This document shows, one piece after another, positions 1 to 6,464 of a stretch of 25,053 nt of DNA (the first letter of the stretch is position 1; each line of letters opens with the position of its first letter). The stretch is from positions 1 through 25,053 of the forward strand of contig JAHHTV010000003.1 of the NCBI GenBank assembly GCA_020024395.1. Reading direction: 5' to 3'. The notes under the pieces were generated by a model. It saw nothing but the letters and a program-made list of their open reading frames with translations. It did not search any database and was not told where the DNA came from. This stretch comes from Anaerotignum sp. Its GTDB lineage: Bacteria > Bacillota > Clostridia > Lachnospirales > Anaerotignaceae. A program made the position numbers and the translations under genes.

Positions 1-96
1 CAAAAAAAATAAAATTATTTTTCCATTATATGCTCAAATACGACAAAAAACAATAAAAATTATCTTAAATATCATTTGCAAAATCATATTGCAATA

Positions 97-127
97 AAAA
101 AATCATGGCAAAATGCCATGATTTTTC
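97..127 (-). terminator. Intrinsic terminator after thiD
   Basis: A perfect 9-bp stem (102-110 with 114-122, loop of 3) is flanked by A and T runs on both sides. It lies a few bases past the thiD stop codon. Read on the minus strand, the hairpin is followed by seven T residues. The T run on the plus strand means it could work in both directions. Confidence 0.8.
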
Positions 128-130
128 AAA

Positions 131-940
131 TTATAGTTCATCTAATATACCTGCTTTTTGATACAATTCATAAAAATGATTTGTCGGGCCAACGCCCTTT
201 CCAATATCCAAAGCATGGGCAATGGCAACGGTGATATACGCTTTTGCTGTGCGTACTGCTTCTTCTACGGTTTTGCCTTTTGCCAAATTTGCAGCAATAC
301 AAGAGGATAATGTGCAACCTGTACCATGTGTATTTTTTGTAGGAATACGGTCAGACTGTAATGTCACAATATTTTTCCCATCATACAGCAAATCGGTTGC
401 GTCATTTTCCAGATGCCCACCCTTTATGAGTACGTGTTTTGCACCCATATCATAAATTGCTTTTGCAGCTTTTTCCATGCTTTCTAAATTATCTATTTTC
501 ATGCCTGTAATCACTTCTGCTTCTGGCAAATTCGGTGTAATGACATATGCAAGCGGTATCAAACGAGAAATAAGTGCTTCTTTTGCTTCTGGCTGCATGA
601 GGTCAAATCCACTTTTGGAAATCATCACAGGGTCAAGCACCACATTTTTTGGCTGATATTGTTCCAATTTATCTGCAATGGCATGAATGGTTTCAATTTG
701 TGACACCATACCGATTTTTACACCATGCACCACAATATCTGTAAATATCGCATCAATTTGTCCTTTTATGATTTCTGTATCAATATCTTGGCAACCAAAC
801 ACCCCTTGTGTGTTTTGTACTGTCACCGCCGTGATGACGCTCATGCCATATGTTCCCTGTGCGGAAAATGTTTTCAAGTCCGCCTGTATGCCTGCACCGC
901 CACAAGTATCAGAACCTGCAATGGTTAAAACATGTTTCAT
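131..940 (-). CDS. thiD: Hydroxymethylpyrimidine/phosphomethylpyrimidine kinase
   Basis: ThiD phosphorylates 4-amino-5-hydroxymethyl-2-methylpyrimidine (HMP) and then HMP-phosphate with ATP, giving HMP-PP for thiamine phosphate synthesis in the cytosol. The 269-aa protein has the normal family length. It shows the ribokinase-like N-terminal motif GSDTCGGAGIQADLKTF near residues 9-25, the DPVM segment, KGGH, and the C-terminal anion-hole motif HGTGCTLSS. The ATG at 938-940 follows GGAGG at good spacing. The gene stands alone behind a TPP riboswitch with its own promoter and ends at a strong terminator, so it is likely switched off when thiamine pyrophosphate is plentiful. No other thiamine gene is nearby. 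Pyridoxal kinases of the same fold look alike, but the riboswitch strongly favours ThiD. Confidence 0.93.
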   Translation of the reverse strand: MKHVLTIAGSDTCGGAGIQADLKTFSAQGTYGMSVITAVTVQNTQGVFGCQDIDTEIIKGQIDAIFTDIVVHGVKIGMVSQIETIHAIADKLEQYQPKNVVLDPVMISKSGFDLMQPEAKEALISRLIPLAYVITPNLPEAEVITGMKIDNLESMEKAAKAIYDMGAKHVLIKGGHLENDATDLLYDGKNIVTLQSDRIPTKNTHGTGCTLSSCIAANLAKGKTVEEAVRTAKAYITVAIAHALDIGKGVGPTNHFYELYQKAGILDEL

Positions 941-974
941 ATTGATATACCTCCTTCATTTGTCCGCTGGGAAC

Positions 975-1016
975 AAAAAAACACAGCTTGCGAAAAAATA
1001 TCACTTTGCTGTGTTT
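975..1016 (-). terminator. Riboswitch expression-platform terminator
   Basis: A stem of at least 8 bp (980-987 with 1008-1015; arms AACACAGC and GCTGTGTT in the minus reading) is followed by a T run. It lies between the TPP aptamer and the thiD ribosome binding site. This arrangement fits control by premature transcription termination when the aptamer holds ligand. Confidence 0.8.
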
Positions 1017-1030
1017 GTTTTTGTCGGTTG

Positions 1031-1105
1031 TTTGCGTTCCTATATCGGCATAACCCGTTTTAGTAAAAAGGGTATCAATCTCAGCCTCTCGGCACCCCCA
1101 GCAAA
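1031..1105 (-). promoter_or_regulatory. TPP riboswitch aptamer (THI element)
   Basis: On the minus strand the 5' half reads GGGGTGCCGAGAGGCTGAGA and the 3' half contains ACCC...CGGGTTATGCCG, then GGAACGCAA. These are the conserved CUGAGA pyrimidine-sensing element and the AUGCC..GGAA pyrophosphate-sensing element of TPP aptamers. A P1 stem closes at 1031-1035 with 1101-1105. The aptamer follows a consensus promoter and precedes a terminator hairpin and thiD, so it very likely senses thiamine pyrophosphate and represses thiD. Confidence 0.93.
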
Positions 1106-1126
1106 TTGATTTTTCTGTATAAGCAA

Positions 1127-1155
1127 AGGATACCACGACACTTTCACGCTGTCAA
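1127..1155 (-). promoter_or_regulatory. Sigma-A promoter for the thiD riboswitch transcript
   Basis: The minus strand shows TTGACA (1150-1155), a 17-bp spacer and TATCCT (1127-1132). Transcription would start near 1120, about 15 nt before the TPP aptamer. The -35 box lies 5 bp past the end of the upstream GDPD gene, and no terminator separates them, so some read-through into the riboswitch is possible. Confidence 0.8.
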
Positions 1156-1159
1156 TATT

Positions 1160-2416
1160 TTACTGTTTGAATGAAACCAATATACTGCTCATTTTTTCTT
1201 CCATTTTACAACCTGCCATATCCAAAAGCCCTTGCATGGGATAATACAAATCCCCATCTACGGTATAGCCTTCCATTTTCATTTCTACATCATTATATGT
1301 CAATTTATTTTGTGCTTTTTTTGTGATGTAGCGACTGCTTGGCTCAAGCAACAACTCATTTCCCAATGTGGTAAATGTTCCACTGTTTTTCAATGCCAGT
1401 GTTTTTGTATTTGCATCATAAGTTGCGGAACAGCCACCATTTGCAGAAAGCATTGCAGCAAAATCACGCAATCTGACATAAGGTGTACCCATAATGTCTA
1501 TGGTTTGCCATCTATAATTTTTGTCTTGCATGGTCACTGTTTTTGACAGCATTTTACGATTGTTTTGCAAACCTACCCATTGCAACTCATAAGGTTTGAT
1601 GGTATCTGTGTAAATACCGTCTATACCATATGCCAACAATTCTTGAAAATATACATATCGATTGATTGTATGTGCATAAACTTGCACATCTTTTGCATGG
1701 AAAGTATCTACCACTTCTTTTTTGATACGGCTTTTTTCAATAGTTACAACACCAACGTGATTTACTGCACAAAAATCTGCTATTTTTGCATAATCTGGAT
1801 TTGCTATTTGATAGAGTGTATACACCCATTGTGGGAAATTATATACTTCTTTTATCCAACCCAACATTTCTTCATTGTATATTTGTGGAACAATACGATT
1901 TAATACTTCTGTATTTCCCGTATTGGTTGCGATGTTTTTCAAATCTGTAAATTGTTTTTGTACGGTTTCTTTGTCTGTATTTTTGGTATCTGTAATCAAA
2001 TATACATCTTTATATTCTCCTAACAAGGCAATCAAATCTTCTGCTGTCATGGGTGTTTGTTCATACACAATTTTTTTATTTTTGTATGTTTGTGTGTCCA
2101 TAACCAAATTACCTTGTGGCTTGATTTCCAAGCGGTAATAACTACCACCTGCGTCAAAATCATGACGCACCACCAATGTACCATCAGAAGTATATGTAAA
2201 ATCAGCTTCCAGCACTTTATAGCCACTTTCCCAAGAGGATATAAACGCTTCTTTGGAATTGGTTTCTATTTTTCCGTTATACTCCCCCAACGCATGAGCA
2301 ACCAAAGGGTTTCCTACTGTCCAATCCGCATTATCAGCATATGCAGGTGTTGCAGGTAAAAGCAATACCCCAAGCATAGCAGCTACGGCTTTTGTACACA
2401 ATCTATTTTTTTTCAT
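1160..2416 (-). CDS. Secreted GDPD/PI-PLC-superfamily protein with copper-amine-oxidase-like C-terminal domain
   Basis: The 418-aa protein has a typical signal peptide (KK at residues 2-3, hydrophobic core, likely cleavage after AYA at residue 27). It then has a TIM-barrel phosphodiesterase domain of the glycerophosphodiester phosphodiesterase family. Visible catalytic elements are His41, Asn53, Glu70-x-Asp72 and His85-Asp86. The classical HRG...ENT signature is replaced by HALG...TNSKEAF, which matches my recollection of an uncharacterised GDPD/PI-PLC subclass, so the substrate is uncertain. Residues from about 300 onward resemble the copper amine oxidase N-terminal-like domain (PF07833), a common surface module in Clostridia. 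The start is the ATG at 2414-2416 after GGAGAGG; a longer reading frame begins 14 codons upstream but lacks a ribosome site and would spoil the signal peptide. It is likely exported. No clear own promoter is seen. Confidence 0.82.
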   Translation of the reverse strand: MKKNRLCTKAVAAMLGVLLLPATPAYADNADWTVGNPLVAHALGEYNGKIETNSKEAFISSWESGYKVLEADFTYTSDGTLVVRHDFDAGGSYYRLEIKPQGNLVMDTQTYKNKKIVYEQTPMTAEDLIALLGEYKDVYLITDTKNTDKETVQKQFTDLKNIATNTGNTEVLNRIVPQIYNEEMLGWIKEVYNFPQWVYTLYQIANPDYAKIADFCAVNHVGVVTIEKSRIKKEVVDTFHAKDVQVYAHTINRYVYFQELLAYGIDGIYTDTIKPYELQWVGLQNNRKMLSKTVTMQDKNYRWQTIDIMGTPYVRLRDFAAMLSANGGCSATYDANTKTLALKNSGTFTTLGNELLLEPSSRYITKKAQNKLTYNDVEMKMEGYTVDGDLYYPMQGLLDMAGCKMEEKMSSILVSFKQ

Positions 2417-2458
2417 GTTATCCTCTCCAACATTTGTTATTTTTTGGTAAATATACAA

Positions 2459-2490
2459 AAAGGCAAAAGCTTTTCAAAAGCTTTGCCTTG
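2459..2490 (-). terminator. Intrinsic terminator after the DUF1292 gene
   Basis: A long A/T-rich stem with a GGC/GCC core (about 2460-2473 with 2476-2489) is followed by a T run on the minus strand. It sits directly past the stop codon at 2497, between DUF1292 and the GDPD gene. Confidence 0.75.
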
Positions 2491-2496
2491 TTTTGT

Positions 2497-2808
2497 TTAT
2501 TCTTCTTCGTCTTCGTACATATCATAGAATGCATTGGAAACTTTATCAAATTCTTCATCATCTTCAATGACATTCAATTCGATTTCGCCATCAGCTTCTT
2601 TGTATTCATACAACAATACTGTTTCATCTTCCAATGGCAACAACGCAATATATTCTTTGCTTTCAAAGCCTTCTACTTCAAATACACCCAATATACCACA
2701 TTCCATTTCTGTGTCATCGTCCAATGTCAAAAACATGGTTTCCAAATCCATAATATCTTCGTCGTGGTCATGTCCGCAACCACAACCACAATCGCAATGT
2801 TCGCTCAT
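2497..2808 (-). CDS. DUF1292 family small acidic protein (YrzB-like)
   Basis: This 103-aa acidic protein fits DUF1292, a family found in Firmicutes with no assigned function. The core reads ...MFLTLDDDTEMECGILGVFE...YIALLPLEDETVLLYEYKE, matching the usual pattern of a short beta-rich domain that ends in an acidic tail (DMYEDEEE). The N-terminus carries a run of alternating Cys, Gly, His and Asp (CDCGCGCGHDHDED, residues 5-18) that looks able to bind a metal ion; this part is an extension to the core. The ATG at 2806-2808 follows GAGGAGG. The gene has its own promoter and terminator, so it is probably a single-gene transcript. Function is unknown. Confidence 0.85.
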   Translation of the reverse strand: MSEHCDCGCGCGHDHDEDIMDLETMFLTLDDDTEMECGILGVFEVEGFESKEYIALLPLEDETVLLYEYKEADGEIELNVIEDDEEFDKVSNAFYDMYEDEEE

Positions 2809-2851
2809 GTTGTTACCTCCTCATAAAATTCATTTGTGTGTTTGTGTTACT

Positions 2852-2880
2852 ATCATACATGATTTTCATTTGTTGTACAA
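2852..2880 (-). promoter_or_regulatory. Putative sigma-A promoter for the DUF1292 gene
   Basis: The minus strand shows TTGTAC (2875-2880), a 17-bp spacer and TATGAT (2852-2857). The predicted start is about 35 nt upstream of the DUF1292 ATG. The spacing is ideal, but the -35 box matches only four of six consensus positions. Confidence 0.55.
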
Positions 2881-2914
2881 TATATTTTTTCCCAAAAAAA
2901 TATTACGTTTTGAT

Positions 2915-2949
2915 TGCAAACACTGCAAAAGCTGTCAGTGTTTTGCAGT
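2915..2949 (-). terminator. Hairpin pair downstream of the helicase gene, possible weak terminator
   Basis: Two overlapping stems can form here and exclude each other: 2915-2925 with 2936-2947, and 2922-2930 with 2941-2949 (9 bp, perfect). They lie 31-65 nt past the helicase stop codon. The T run that follows on the minus strand begins only about 15 nt later, so termination may be inefficient. Confidence 0.45.
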
Positions 2950-2979
2950 ATTTTGAAAAATATGCAAAAATAATATATT

Positions 2980-4251
2980 TTATTTTTTTTTGGCATATGA
3001 TTTTTTGGGTTTTTGTTTTTTCTGCGTATGGTTCTTTTGCTTTTGTGTATCTGGTTGTTTTTGTGTTTTTTTCTGCAAGTCTTTTTTTGTTTTATCACTG
3101 TCTGTCAGTTTTCCTTGTACCATATCTTTTTGTGTAAAACGAATTTGCCACACTTTTTCATATTTGTGTATCCATTTTCTTTCATAAGGTGTCACAATGG
3201 ATATAGAACAGCCGCTTTTTCCATTTCTGCCACATCTGCCCGCACGGTGCAAATATTGTGTTGGGTCTTCTGGTATATCCATATGAATGACATGTGTGAC
3301 ATCTTGAATATCCAATCCCCTTGCACCAATATCAGACGCCACCAACACAGAAATTTTACCATTTCTGAAATCTTCCAAAGCCGTTTTGCGGTCTGTTTTA
3401 CCTGCCTGCCCATAAATCCCATCTGCTTTGATGCCATGATAATTCAATTTATCTACTGTCACTTCAATGTTTTCTGGATTGTTCAAAAATATCATTGCTT
3501 TTGTTGGTTTTTCGCCCGCAAGCACTTTACGCAGCATCAAAAACTTTTCTCTATGATTTGCCAAAATATAATGATGTGCAATATTTTCAGGCACCAATCC
3601 ACTTTTTGCTTCGCCCTCTAATTGCAGCATATTTTCTTTCATGATTTGTTTTGCTCTTTGCAGTGTTTCGCCACCCACAGAAGCAGAAAGCAAAACAATC
3701 TGTCTATCACGCAATGTGGTTTTGATGACAGCTTGCACGGCAGCAAAATTGCCATCTTCCAACAATCTGTCGCCTTCATCTAGCACAATGGTTTTCACCA
3801 AATGTGCTTGTATTTTTCTGCGTTTGATTAAATCCAGCATACGCCCCGCAGAACCTACCACAATTTGTGGTTTTTCTTTGAGTTTTTCCATTTGGCGTTG
3901 TATACCTGCGGTACCAATAATCAATGCACTGCCCACTTTGACACCTGCATTTTTTGCAAGCAATTCTGCCTGTTTGTGTACTTGTGCCGCAAGCTCATGT
4001 GTGGGTGCCAATATGATTGCCTGTGTACCTCTAATATTGGGGTCTAAACGCAAAAATATTGGCAAAAGATATGCCAATGTTTTGCCAGAGCCTGTTTCTG
4101 AACGTCCCACAACATCTTGCCCTGTACAAATGGCAGGTATCATTTTTTGTTGTATGTCTGTGGGGTGTATAATATTTTGTTTTGCAAGTCCTGCAATCAA
4201 ATCTTGTGACACGCCAAGTATTTCAAAATTTTGTTCTGTTGTATGTTCCAT
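2980..4251 (-). CDS. Divergent DEAD-box ATP-dependent RNA helicase (DEGD motif II)
   Basis: This 423-aa protein has both RecA-like lobes of a DEAD-box helicase, which unwinds or remodels RNA using ATP. In order: a Q-motif (F9...PTDIQQ about 30-35), motif I SETGSGKT (51-58), Ia APTHELA, Ib SAGR, motif II DEGD (158-161) instead of DEAD, motif III SAS (189-191) instead of SAT, then VASDIGARGLDI and HRAGRCGRNG (motifs V and VI). A strongly basic Lys/Gln-rich tail of about 40 residues probably binds RNA. The ATG at 4249-4251 follows AAAGGAA; an open frame runs 64 codons further upstream into cwlD but has no reason to be used. The gene follows cwlD by 40 bp and is probably co-transcribed with it. 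The RNA target is unknown. Confidence 0.88.
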   Translation of the reverse strand: MEHTTEQNFEILGVSQDLIAGLAKQNIIHPTDIQQKMIPAICTGQDVVGRSETGSGKTLAYLLPIFLRLDPNIRGTQAIILAPTHELAAQVHKQAELLAKNAGVKVGSALIIGTAGIQRQMEKLKEKPQIVVGSAGRMLDLIKRRKIQAHLVKTIVLDEGDRLLEDGNFAAVQAVIKTTLRDRQIVLLSASVGGETLQRAKQIMKENMLQLEGEAKSGLVPENIAHHYILANHREKFLMLRKVLAGEKPTKAMIFLNNPENIEVTVDKLNYHGIKADGIYGQAGKTDRKTALEDFRNGKISVLVASDIGARGLDIQDVTHVIHMDIPEDPTQYLHRAGRCGRNGKSGCSISIVTPYERKWIHKYEKVWQIRFTQKDMVQGKLTDSDKTKKDLQKKTQKQPDTQKQKNHTQKKQKPKKSYAKKK

Positions 4252-4291
4252 AGGATAAAATTCCTTTCCATTTTGCTTGTTTGTTTTTTCA

Positions 4292-5005
4292 TTATATCCG
4301 CTTTTTGTCCCCCTGTAAACTGTCCACACCCTCTTTTGCTGCAAAATAGTCCAAAATACCGCAATATATGCCCCATGCCACTTTATCTTGATATTCTGTA
4401 TCATTGAGTTTTTGTTCTTCTTGTGGATTGGATAAAAACCCACATTCCACCAATGCAGCAGGGATTTCTGTAGTACGCAATATGTAATAATCTGTATTTG
4501 CTTTGGCTTGTCTTTTATTTTCTGTATCTGTGCGTTGTTTTAAGCTGTTTTGGATATATTCTGCCAATATTTTTCCTTCTGTACTTTGTTTATGATAAAA
4601 CACTTGTGCACCCTTTGGAGATGATGTTGGAAAAGCATTTTGATGAATACTAATCAAAATATCTGCTTGACTGGTATTTGTAATTTCTTTTCTTTGTCGC
4701 ATATCTTCTTTTTTGGTCTGTCCTAATGCGTTGCTATCCGCTCTTGTCAAATATACATTGGCACCGCCTTGTTCCAAATATTGCTGTAATTTTTGTGTGA
4801 TTGCCAAATTCAATGCCTGCTCATTTTCGCCGTGTTTTCCTGTTTTGCCTGGGTCCCAACCACCATGCCCTGCGTCTAATACAATATTTTTTGATACCAT
4901 TGGCATCATGGTTGTGACACTTTGTTTTTGTGCTGTAAAAATACAGACTGCCAAACAAAACAACACCAAACAAATGGTTTGACATTCTTTTTTGATTTGT
5001 TTCAT
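4292..5005 (-). CDS. cwlD: N-acetylmuramoyl-L-alanine amidase, CwlD-type
   Basis: An Amidase_3 enzyme that cleaves the bond between muramic acid and the peptide stem. CwlD acts with PdaA to make muramic-delta-lactam in spore cortex. The 237-aa length matches CwlD. An N-terminal membrane or signal helix (about residues 10-25) is followed directly by the catalytic domain. Zinc ligands and active residues are visible: LDAGHGG (His47), Glu62 in the ENEQALNLAI segment, ISIHQNAF, and the late LVECGFLSN Glu. Two in-frame ATGs exist; 5005 is preferred because GGAGG sits 7 nt upstream, while the ATG at 5011 is only 4 nt from the earlier GGAGG copy. It precedes the helicase gene. Assignment as CwlD rather than another amidase rests on size and overall similarity. 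Confidence 0.8.
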   Translation of the reverse strand: MKQIKKECQTICLVLFCLAVCIFTAQKQSVTTMMPMVSKNIVLDAGHGGWDPGKTGKHGENEQALNLAITQKLQQYLEQGGANVYLTRADSNALGQTKKEDMRQRKEITNTSQADILISIHQNAFPTSSPKGAQVFYHKQSTEGKILAEYIQNSLKQRTDTENKRQAKANTDYYILRTTEIPAALVECGFLSNPQEEQKLNDTEYQDKVAWGIYCGILDYFAAKEGVDSLQGDKKRI

Positions 5006-5225
5006 ATACATACCTCCTCCTTGCCGTATTATATGAGGCTTGTTTTGAAAAAATACAACAAAATATTTTGTATCACAATATATACAAAATACAATATGCC
5101 TTTATTTGTTTTTAAATGAAATACATATGTCTGTATAAAGTGCTGTTTTTTGACTGACTTTTTTCCTTTTTTTTGAAAATTATTCCGAAAAGCATTTTTG
5201 ATAACTGCAAATCACTGTTTTTGAC

Positions 5226-5253
5226 TTGACGCTTTTTGTTGTCGTGTTATAAT
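5226..5253 (+). promoter_or_regulatory. Sigma-A promoter of the serC-serA-DUF1015 operon
   Basis: TTGACG (5226-5231), a 16-bp spacer and a perfect TATAAT (5248-5253). The predicted start near 5260 leaves a leader of about 98 nt before serC. The tandem repeat begins at the predicted start site, where a bound protein could block initiation. Confidence 0.7.
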
Positions 5254-5256
5254 CAA

Positions 5257-5286
5257 ATGCATATTATATTTATGCATATTATATTC
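5257..5286 (+). repeat. Tandem 15-bp direct repeat at the serC transcription start
   Basis: TGCATATTATATTTA is followed at once by TGCATATTATATTCA, 14 of 15 positions identical. Each copy, with its preceding A or T, contains the palindrome ATGCAT. The position just past the -10 box suggests an operator or a leader RNA element, but no regulator is identified. Confidence 0.6.
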
Positions 5287-5304
5287 AAAACACAGTTATC
5301 TTTT

Positions 5305-5341
5305 ATTGCCATAAATGTATGGCAATTTTATATTATTTTTT
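5305..5341 (+). promoter_or_regulatory. Terminator-like hairpin in the serC leader
   Basis: A 9-bp stem (5305-5313 with 5318-5326, four-base loop) is followed by TTTTATATTATTTTTTT and then directly by the AGGAGG of serC. It is either an attenuator or a structure protecting the transcript end. No upstream gene on this strand needs terminating. Confidence 0.55.
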
Positions 5342-5357
5342 TAGGAGGCTGATATTT

Positions 5358-6449
5358 ATGATGAACCCAAAACGTGTATGGAACTTTTCTGCTGGCCCTT
5401 CTATGCTTCCACTTGAAGTATTGGAACAAGCACAACAAGAATTTGTTTGTTATGGTTCATCAGGCATGTCAGTGATGGAAATGAGCCATCGTTCCAAAGA
5501 TTTTGCAAATATACTGGAACAGGCAAAAAATGATTTGCGAGATTTGATGCACATTCCTGAAAATTACCATATTTTATTTTTACAAGGTGGCGGCTCCACA
5601 CAATTTGCCATGATACCTTTGAATTTGATGTACAAAAATGGCTGTGCAGATTATGTCATTACAGGACAATGGGCAAAAAAAGCTGCTGAAGAAGCAAAAC
5701 GGTATGGTACAGTCAATATTGTGGCATCTTCTGCGGACACCAATTTTGACCGTATTCCGCAATTAGATGAAACAAAATTTTCTAAAAATGCGGATTATTT
5801 TTATATTACATTAAACAACACTATATATGGCACACGCTACACCACATTACCCAATACGGGTGATATTCCACTGGTTGGGGATATGTCTTCTTCTATACTT
5901 TCCGAAGAAATCGACATCACAAAATTTGGTTTGCTGTTTGCAGGGGCACAAAAAAATTTAGGCCCTGCAGGTGTCACTGTTGCCATTGTACGAGATGATT
6001 TATTGGGTCATGCAAAGCCATATACACCTACTATGTTGGATTATGCCATTCATGCCAAAAACGATTCTTTGTATAACACACCCCCTACATACAGCATTTA
6101 TTTTTTAGGTAAGGTATTGCAGTGGGTGAAAGCACAAGGCGGCGTAAAAGCCATGCAGCAAAAAAATGAAGAAAAAGCTGCATTGTTATATAACTTTTTG
6201 GACAATTCCAAATTGTTTTATGGTACTGTGGTAAAAGAACATCGCTCTTTGATGAACATTCCTTTTATCACACCAGATGATGAAACAAATGCTATATTTT
6301 TGAAAGAAGCACAACAAAACGGTTTTGTCAATTTGAAGGGGCATCGTTCTGTTGGTGGCATGAGAGCCAGCATATACAATGCCATGCCAAAAGAGGGCGT
6401 TTCCGATTTGGTAGACTTTATGCGTGATTTTGAAACAAAACATTTATAA
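5358..6449 (+). CDS. serC: Phosphoserine aminotransferase
   Basis: SerC is a PLP enzyme that converts 3-phosphohydroxypyruvate plus glutamate to O-phosphoserine and 2-oxoglutarate, the second step of serine synthesis. The 363-aa length is typical. Family motifs include RVWNFSAGPSMLP at the N-terminus, GGGSTQFAMIPLNL in the cofactor-binding region, and the PLP-lysine segment FAGAQKNLGPAG about 200 residues in; the substrate-binding segment GHRSVGGMRASIYNA is near the C-terminus. The start is ATG 5358 (directly followed by a second ATG), 9 nt after AGGAGG; an open frame begins 13 codons earlier inside the leader hairpin and is not credible. It is first in the serC-serA-DUF1015 operon, 15 bp before serA. 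Confidence 0.95.
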   Translation: MMNPKRVWNFSAGPSMLPLEVLEQAQQEFVCYGSSGMSVMEMSHRSKDFANILEQAKNDLRDLMHIPENYHILFLQGGGSTQFAMIPLNLMYKNGCADYVITGQWAKKAAEEAKRYGTVNIVASSADTNFDRIPQLDETKFSKNADYFYITLNNTIYGTRYTTLPNTGDIPLVGDMSSSILSEEIDITKFGLLFAGAQKNLGPAGVTVAIVRDDLLGHAKPYTPTMLDYAIHAKNDSLYNTPPTYSIYFLGKVLQWVKAQGGVKAMQQKNEEKAALLYNFLDNSKLFYGTVVKEHRSLMNIPFITPDDETNAIFLKEAQQNGFVNLKGHRSVGGMRASIYNAMPKEGVSDLVDFMRDFETKHL

Positions 6450-6464
6450 TAAGGAGGCTTTGCC

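Larger units (their letters stand above)
5012..5357. other. Divergent intergenic region between cwlD and serC
   Basis: This 346-bp AT-rich spacer separates the left minus-strand block from the serine operon. It holds the serC promoter (5226-5253), a tandem 15-bp repeat (5257-5286), a hairpin with a T tract (5305-5341) and the serC ribosome binding site (5343-5348). On the cwlD side a TATAAT-like box (5029-5034, minus) is visible but unusually close to the ribosome site. No gene is seen. Confidence 0.7.

Noticed and set aside
1..96. Start of the window before the thiD terminator
   Set aside because: AT-rich with no frame, RNA motif or clear promoter that I can support.
909..1136. Open frame covering the thiD leader
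   Set aside because: It reads across the TPP aptamer and the terminator; the RNA elements explain the sequence better.
4252..4443. 64-codon upstream extension of the helicase frame
   Set aside because: It runs into cwlD, lacks a ribosome site, and adds no domain; the ATG at 4251 has AAAGGAA.
5012..5040. CATATAAT box (5028-5035, minus) resembling a -10 for sigma-A or sigma-E in front of cwlD
   Set aside because: It would place the transcript start at the ribosome site itself, and no good -35 partner at the right distance was found, so I do not call a promoter.
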